From: Diabrotica undecimpunctata
Taxonomy: Eukaryota; Arthropoda; Insecta; Coleoptera; Chrysomelidae
Assembly (NCBI RefSeq): GCF_040954645.1
Contig: NC_092807.1
Coordinates: 48,181,991-48,245,990, forward strand
DNA length: 64,000 nt
Reading direction: 5' to 3'
Positions 58,655-64,000 of this stretch are shown piece after piece (position 1 is the stretch's first letter; each line of letters opens with the position of its first letter). A model generated the notes under the pieces. The model searched no databases. It was not told where the DNA came from and saw only the letters and a program-made list of their open reading frames with translations. The position numbers and the translations under genes were made by a program.

Positions 58655-60700
58655 CTCTCTACCATCGTATTATCTCGGTTAAATCCTATCATTTTAGGCT
58701 TCATGTCATGATTAGACCTACAGGACCGGAGATACGCAACTAAGGCTCTTTTGACATAACATATATAGGAGCAAAGATATATACCTAAGGTCGTTTTGAC
58801 GTGTTGATGTATTTGATTTCTACGTCGTAGTACTCTATTGGTTAAATGGTACCATTTGAGGTACTGTACGTCACAATTGGACAAATAGGATCGAAGATAC
58901 ATAACTAAAGCCCTTTTGCCAGACTTCTTCGTCTTCTAGTTCCATGACCGTTATCGATCGTTGGATATCATGTTGGCTACCATATTTGCCATCGTGACTT
59001 TATTGACAGCAGCTCTAAATAACGATGTAGTTGATTTTTCATACCATTGCCTTAGATTTTTCAGCCATGGTATTCTTCTTCTACCAGGACCACGATTACC
59101 TTGGATCTTTCCCTGAATGATCAGATGTAAAAGATTATATTTTTCAGGGTGTCTCATAATATGACCTAAGTATTCCAGCTTGCGTTTCTTTATTATATTA
59201 ACCAGTTGTGTAGTTTGGTTCAGCCGTCTAAGGACCTCCTCATTTCTAACTCTGTCGACCCAGCTTATTTTCAGTAGTCGTCTGTATACCCACAGCCCTA
59301 TAATATAATATAACTGTATAGCCTCAGTTAGAGTCCACTCTTCCACTCCATACAGCAGGACAGGAAAGATGTAGCAAATGTCACTCGAACTCTAAGGTCA
59401 ATACTAAGATCGTGACTGCAAAGTACGTTTCTCATTTTTACAAAGGCAGCTCGGGCTTGTCTAGTCGGCTTTTAATTTCTGCGGTTGGATCCCAGCTCTC
59501 ATTGATATTACTGCCGAGATACACGAGTTTCTCTACTCTGTCCAGTGTGGCATCTCCAACTTTTATTCCGTCATCCTGTATATAATTATGTTTGTCTTCG
59601 GTTGTCTCCATTAAGGCTTCCTTAAATATTTCCTCCGAATATAAGTTAAAAAGTAAAGGCGACAATATACAGCATTGTCTCATTATTCTTTTTATATTTA
59701 TTTCATCCGACAGTTCTTGTTCAACCTTTATTATTGCCACTTGATGCCAGTATAGATTTGTAATTATTCGTAGATCTTTATCGATCAATCCCGCTGTTTC
59801 CAATATTTCTAGCATTTTGTTATGTCAGATTTTGTCAAAAGCCTTTTGCCAGGCTACTCTATTTAAGTTTTATATCTCATAGTATTTTATTAGTTAAATT
59901 CTATTATTTGAGGTACGAAACGTCACGATTTTACTAATAAGACCGCAGATACATAACTAAGGCCCTTTTGACAAGCTGATGTATTTTACATTTCTATCTT
60001 ATTGTATTCGATTGGTTAAATCCTGTCATTTGCGGTACTGTACGTTATGATTGGGCCACTAAAAACGAAGATACGTAACTAAGGCCCTTTTGACGTGATG
60101 CTGTATTTGATTTCTATGTCATTGTATTCTATTGGTTAAGTGGTATCATTTGAGGTATCGTACGTCACGATTGGACTAGTAGGACCGAAGATACATAACT
60201 ACGGCCATTTTGACATGCTACTCCATTTAATTCCTATACCTCATTGTATTTTATTTGTTAAATCCTTTCATTTGAGGTACTGCACGTCATGATTGGACTA
60301 ATAGAACTAAAGATACACAACTAAGGCCCTTTTGACATTGCTCTGCATTTGATATTTCTATCCCATTGTATTCTTTATGTTAAATCCTATCATTAGAGGT
60401 ACTATACGTCACGATTGGACTAATAGAACCGAAGATACGTGACTACGGCCCTTTTGACATGTTGCTGTATTTAATTTTTTTATTTCATTGTTTTCAGTTG
60501 GTTAAATCCTGTCATTTGAGATACTGTACGTCACGATTGGACTTATAGAAACGAAGATATATAATTAAAGCCTTTTTGACATGCTGCTATATTTGATTTT
60601 TCTGTCTTATTGTATTTTATTGGTTAAATCCTATCATTTGAGGGGCTGTACGTCGCGACTGGACCAATTGGAGCGAAGATACAATAGGTAGTTGCAATAT
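58655..60700. repeat. ~122-bp satellite array, interrupted by a LINE
   Basis: A tandem unit contains GGTTAAATCC.ATCATTTGAG, GTACGTCACGATTGGAC, GAAGATACATAACTAAGGCC and CTTTTGACATGCTGCTG. GTTA anchors fall at 59893, 60015, 60135, 60257, 60379, 60501 and 60623, giving a period of 120-122 bp. About two more copies lie at 58655-58918 (anchors 58678 and 58841, the first spacing irregular). Units differ by ~10-20% by eye. The LINE at 58922-59845 splits the array. Confidence 0.88.
58922..59845 (-). mobile_element. LINE group B copy 6, inserted in the satellite
   Basis: Minus frames: 59438-59815 (GLIDKDLRIITNLYWHQ, QCCILSPLLFNLYSEEIFK, then EKLVYLGSNINESWD) and 58951-59346 (LWVYRRLLKISWVDRV, KLEYLGHIMRHPEKYN, AAVNKVTMANMVAN). 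The YADD box is missing because of an internal deletion after EALMETTED. CCTTTTG occurs at both junctions (about 58911 and 59840), matching the satellite unit, and marks either a short duplication or microhomology. Confidence 0.8.
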
Positions 60701-61199
60701 ATAATAACCCGTTACTTTTAACTAAACATGATGCCAGAATGATTTGTGGGTGAAAAAAATATATATATATATATATTCTTAAATTTACTATTTCGTTGTG
60801 GGTAATATTATATTCAACAGCGATGCCAAATTTCTGATGCTAAAATGATTGATAATGAAAGTGGGATATACATTTTCATGTATATAATGGCAGCGAGTAA
60901 ACGGTAAAACCCTGAACTAAATATATATAATATTTTCACTGTACCATCATTTTAGACTCAAACATTTTCTGGAATAAACTTATATAACTCAGTAAGGGAT
61001 AAAGAGAGAAAGCAGATATTTTAAAATACCAACACGGTATCAAAACTCTAATCAATGAGATGGTTAAAATTCTTGTAACAGGTACAGGAAAAAAGTTATT
61101 AAGGTCTTGTAAAGTAGCGTCGATATACAGATGCTACTTTGCAAGACGATGCTAAATAGATGGTAAAAGCATAATGTATCGATGCGAAAATGATAGTAG

Positions 61200-61264
<65 letters not shown>

Positions 61265-61283
61265 ATATATATATATATATATA

Positions 61284-61332
<49 letters not shown>

Positions 61333-61930
61333 TATATAAAGTAGTTAGGTATTATTGACTGACACGTTATGTAAAATAAAGTTTTTTTTTGAAGTTGCAG
61401 TCATTAATAGGGCAGGAAAGTGAAACTCTTTGTTCTTATATCAAGATTTCGCAAAATTTATTTGCTTCTTCAGGATATGCTAAAATATGGTATCAGTAAA
61501 TACAATGAACTTTGAATTAAATAACATATAAAACTAGTATAAAAACTTACAACATGAGGTTAATCCATTAAATTTTTAAATTGACAAAACATTAAAACTT
61601 AACTTATTAAAATTATATATCAAAGATTGTCAAAAAACTGTCCAAGTGTTTAGACGCATTTCAAAGTTTCTCTTAAAAATTTAAATATTTAAACTATTAT
61701 TTCTTTAGTTCTGAACGTGTAATTAGTGAATAATATTAAAATCAAAATCCTGTTCAAAGTTAAATGTGACAGTGTACTGAAAATCGTAGAATTCTGTGAG
61801 TACAAAACTGCATTATTAATAACCTTAAAATCAGAAGTTTAAAAGGCAAAATATTTTATCGATTTCAATTCAACTTATCGATTATTGACAACAACTTTTT
61901 GCTGGTTCTTGCTACTAACAAGTAATTAGG
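60701..61930. other. Gene-free region with TA microsatellites
   Basis: Contains a short TA run at 60759-60776 and a long, interrupted one at 61203-61335. Otherwise AT-rich with no coding signal. Confidence 0.55.
61203..61335. repeat. Compound (TA)n microsatellite
   Basis: TA runs broken by C, AAATATT and C interruptions. Confidence 0.9.
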
Positions 61931-62013
61931 CTAGGCTGCTGTTTAATTTTATTAAGTGGCCAAGTCCGGCTTTAGATCCTCTGTGCCAATGTACGTAAAT
62001 TCTCAGCGGGAAG

Positions 62014-63351
62014 ATGGATGAACCGGAATCAGCTACTACCTCACGAAATATACCCACTACGTCACATATATCTTACTCCAATGCATTAAATAGTTTCAAA
62101 TATCCTTCAAAAGACCAAGGTATTATACTTTCAACCATACAAGGAATAAAAGTTTTCGAATATATAAAAGCTGTTGGATCAATAGTACAGCCCAAAAATG
62201 TTGTTTGGGCATCCAAAATATCAAACAACCGCATCTGCATCTACCTCTCCTCTAAATATGTAGTTGATCAATTTCTTAGCTCCCACAAATATATAAATAT
62301 TGATGGTAACCAGATTGAAGTAAGAAGACTTATAACCCCCGCCCAGAGACTCATCATATCTAATGTATGTCCTACTATACCTAATAGCTTAATTGAAGAG
62401 CACTTAAAAACTATGGGTATAAAATCCGCCTCCAACATGACGTTTCTACGAGTAGGCATGCAAGACTCAGAATACAGCCACGTACTCAGCTTTAGGAGGC
62501 AAATGTTCATAAGTCCTTTAGAAAATGCATCAATTCCTGACTCATTTCTAATCTCATTCGACAATACATCATATCGACTATACATTTCCATAGATGGTTT
62601 AAACTGCTCCAGATGCAAGATTGTCGGACATCAAGACTCTGACTGTCCTTCTTTATCATCATCAAGCAACTCAATTAATCAAATGGAAACTGACCACCAC
62701 GTGAATATACATAACTCTACCAATGAAAAATATAATCAGCTACAAGATCAACCATGAAACCAATACCAAGAAGATACCGAAACATTAATGGAACCAGAAC
62801 CCAATACCATACAAAATCACGCATCAGCTACAAAAGACCAAACCACTTCCTCACAAACAAACAATGAATTACAAATCTTGAATCAACCAAAAATATTCCA
62901 AGATAATTCCTTAGTAATTGAAAGCGATAGAAAAAGCACTAAAATTACTCCTGCAACTAAAAGACAAATATCCTCTCCTGAAATTCTTGAAAATGACCTA
63001 CCTCCTCCCGATACTCAAAAACCTAAGAAAAAGCCTAAAACCCAAGAAGATATATCAATTATTCTAAATCAAATTAAAGAAAAAATTGAAAATAGAAACC
63101 CTTCCTTTACACTTACTTTTCATGAAATATGTGATTTTCTGGCAAATTCCCTTCACTCAAAACATCCTGAAGTCATTGTTAAAAATTATTCAAATGAAAG
63201 CCAAGAAATAAAAGAAATTTTAAACTTTATATATTCCCAAATACAAAATAAAACTTTAAAAAACAATATCACCAGATTGAAGAAGAAACTGCTTTTCAAC
63301 AGTCCTTCTTCTACTGACGAAACTGACCAAGAATCAAGTTCTCAACAATAA
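62014..63351 (+). pseudogene. jockey ORF1 (gag-like) with one in-frame stop
   Basis: From ATG 62014 the frame runs 247 codons to TGA 62755-62757, then continues in the same frame to TAA at 63349-63351 (~445 codons). The first part has an RNA-binding region (VFEYIKAVGSIVQPKN, RICIYLSS) and one CCHC knuckle (CSRCKIVGHQDSDC). The second part is Lys/Glu/Ser-rich with a C-terminal coiled, basic segment. Family role: binds the element RNA for retrotransposition. The stop may be a recent mutation; otherwise the frame is clean. Confidence 0.8.
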
Positions 63352-63373
63352 ATAGTTAACACATAAAGAGTTA

Positions 63374-64000
63374 ATGGCCAGCACATTCATATTACAGTGG
63401 AACCCCAACGGTTATTTTACACATATAGAATCCATTAAGCTTCTTATACACGAATATCTTCCTTTAGTCATATGCCTAGAAGAGACCCATTTCAAGCACC
63501 AAAGTGTGACATTAAAAAATTATGTTCCTTTTCTAAGAAACCGAGTTGCAGATCACTCAAGCGGCGGAACAGCAATTTTTGTAAGGGATGACATAGAGTC
63601 AACTGAAATACAACTACAAACAAATCTCGAAATAGTTGCAGTGTCAGTCACCCACAAAATGAAAATCAATATTTGCAATGTATACTTACCTCATCCTACT
63701 GATTTAGACATAACTGAACTAAGCAATGTTTTAAACCAAATTCCACACCCAAAAATAATATTAGGCGATTTTAACTGTCACAGCAGTACTTGGGGAAGTA
63801 ACAAAACCGACAAATGTGGCAATCTCCTAAATAATCTCATTGATAATTTAAATTTAGTCTTACTAAACACTGGCAAATCTACTAGGTTCAATTCATACAA
63901 TGGTACATTTTCTGCCATAGATCTCTCTTTATGCAGTCCGTCGCTAGCTCCTTTATTATATTGGGACACATTGGGGTATTTATATGATAGTGATCACTTC
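63374..64000 (+). CDS. jockey ORF2 endonuclease domain (partial, runs off the window)
   Basis: ATG 63374, 23 bp after the ORF1 stop, opens 209 codons with no stop to the window end. It encodes an APE-type endonuclease with the expected motifs in order: LQWNPNG (metal-binding Asn), CLEETHF (Glu), the NVYLPHP segment, LGDFNCHSSTWGS (Asp and Asn), SAIDLSLCSPS (Asp) and, at the very end, SDHF (His). This domain nicks target DNA to prime reverse transcription. RT and RNase H would follow outside the window. All visible catalytic residues are intact. Confidence 0.85.
   Translation, partial: MASTFILQWNPNGYFTHIESIKLLIHEYLPLVICLEETHFKHQSVTLKNYVPFLRNRVADHSSGGTAIFVRDDIESTEIQLQTNLEIVAVSVTHKMKINICNVYLPHPTDLDITELSNVLNQIPHPKIILGDFNCHSSTWGSNKTDKCGNLLNNLIDNLNLVLLNTGKSTRFNSYNGTFSAIDLSLCSPSLAPLLYWDTLGYLYDSDHF

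Larger units (their letters stand above)
61931..64000 (+). mobile_element. jockey-type LINE, young-looking, cut by window edge
   Basis: 5' sequence, ORF1 and the start of ORF2 follow each other in the usual jockey order with no large gap. Only one defect (a TGA in ORF1) is visible in ~2 kb. The exact 5' end is not resolvable. The ORF1 relates to the deletion derivative at 45838-47640. Confidence 0.8.

Noticed and set aside
58655..60700. CRISPR-like array
   Set aside because: The repeat unit itself is ~122 bp with no unique spacers, and the context is a eukaryotic satellite.

Overview
The window is AT-rich, repeat-dense eukaryotic DNA made almost entirely of transposable elements. The mixture points to an insect with a large, transposon-rich genome: TTAA-flanked piggyBac elements, BED-finger hAT elements, Tc1-like elements, an insect-type Crypton, BEL/Pao, Ty1/copia, jockey and RTE-like non-LTR elements, a THAP element and Penelope-type hammerhead ribozymes. 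A beetle is plausible but unproven. I see no convincing host gene, tRNA, rRNA or CRISPR array.

1-13.3 kb: a 1.06-kb foldback with a (TA)n centre; an intact piggyBac (2956-5380) with a 583-aa transposase that keeps its DDD triad and Cys-rich tail; a full-length hAT (6660-9252, TSD ACCTAAAG) broken by one frameshift and one stop; a second hAT relic; LINE tails; and a decayed gene resembling DUF7869-type repeat proteins. 14.6-26.6 kb: a head-to-head pair of BEL/Pao fragments; a Crypton tyrosine recombinase (about 16.4-20.06 kb) with a Tc1-like element inserted, apparently in its intron; a hAT relic holding a piggyBac end; and several LINE 3' fragments. 27.3-30.0 kb: a decayed piggyBac with perfect ends.

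30.7-42.2 kb is the most interesting part. A 676-bp element with a 13-bp TSD carries two hammerhead ribozymes in tandem, 397 bp apart. Next, a jockey element is split by an 8.19-kb foldback (32358-40545) with a 9-bp TSD. The foldback arms themselves hold a copia element (containing another hammerhead copy), a piggyBac deletion derivative, and a 231-bp hammerhead element with an 11-bp TSD. The sister arm shows the sequence without some of these inserts, so the order of events can be read: jockey, then foldback, then copia/piggyBac/hammerhead elements.

42.2-64 kb: a piggyBac relic with (TA)n at the same coding position as in the 27-30 kb copy, interrupted by a 723-bp THAP element; a jockey deletion derivative joining ORF1 to RNase H; a Tc1/IS630-type transposase split by an RTE insertion; misordered piggyBac pieces; a ~122-bp satellite interrupted by a LINE; and, at the edge, a young-looking jockey element whose ORF2 endonuclease runs off the window.

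The genes do not form a pathway. The window records nested transposition. The only frames that look potentially functional are the piggyBac transposase at 3201-4952 and the partial jockey ORF2 at 63374-64000. Three of the four hammerhead motifs keep the complete catalytic core by eye.
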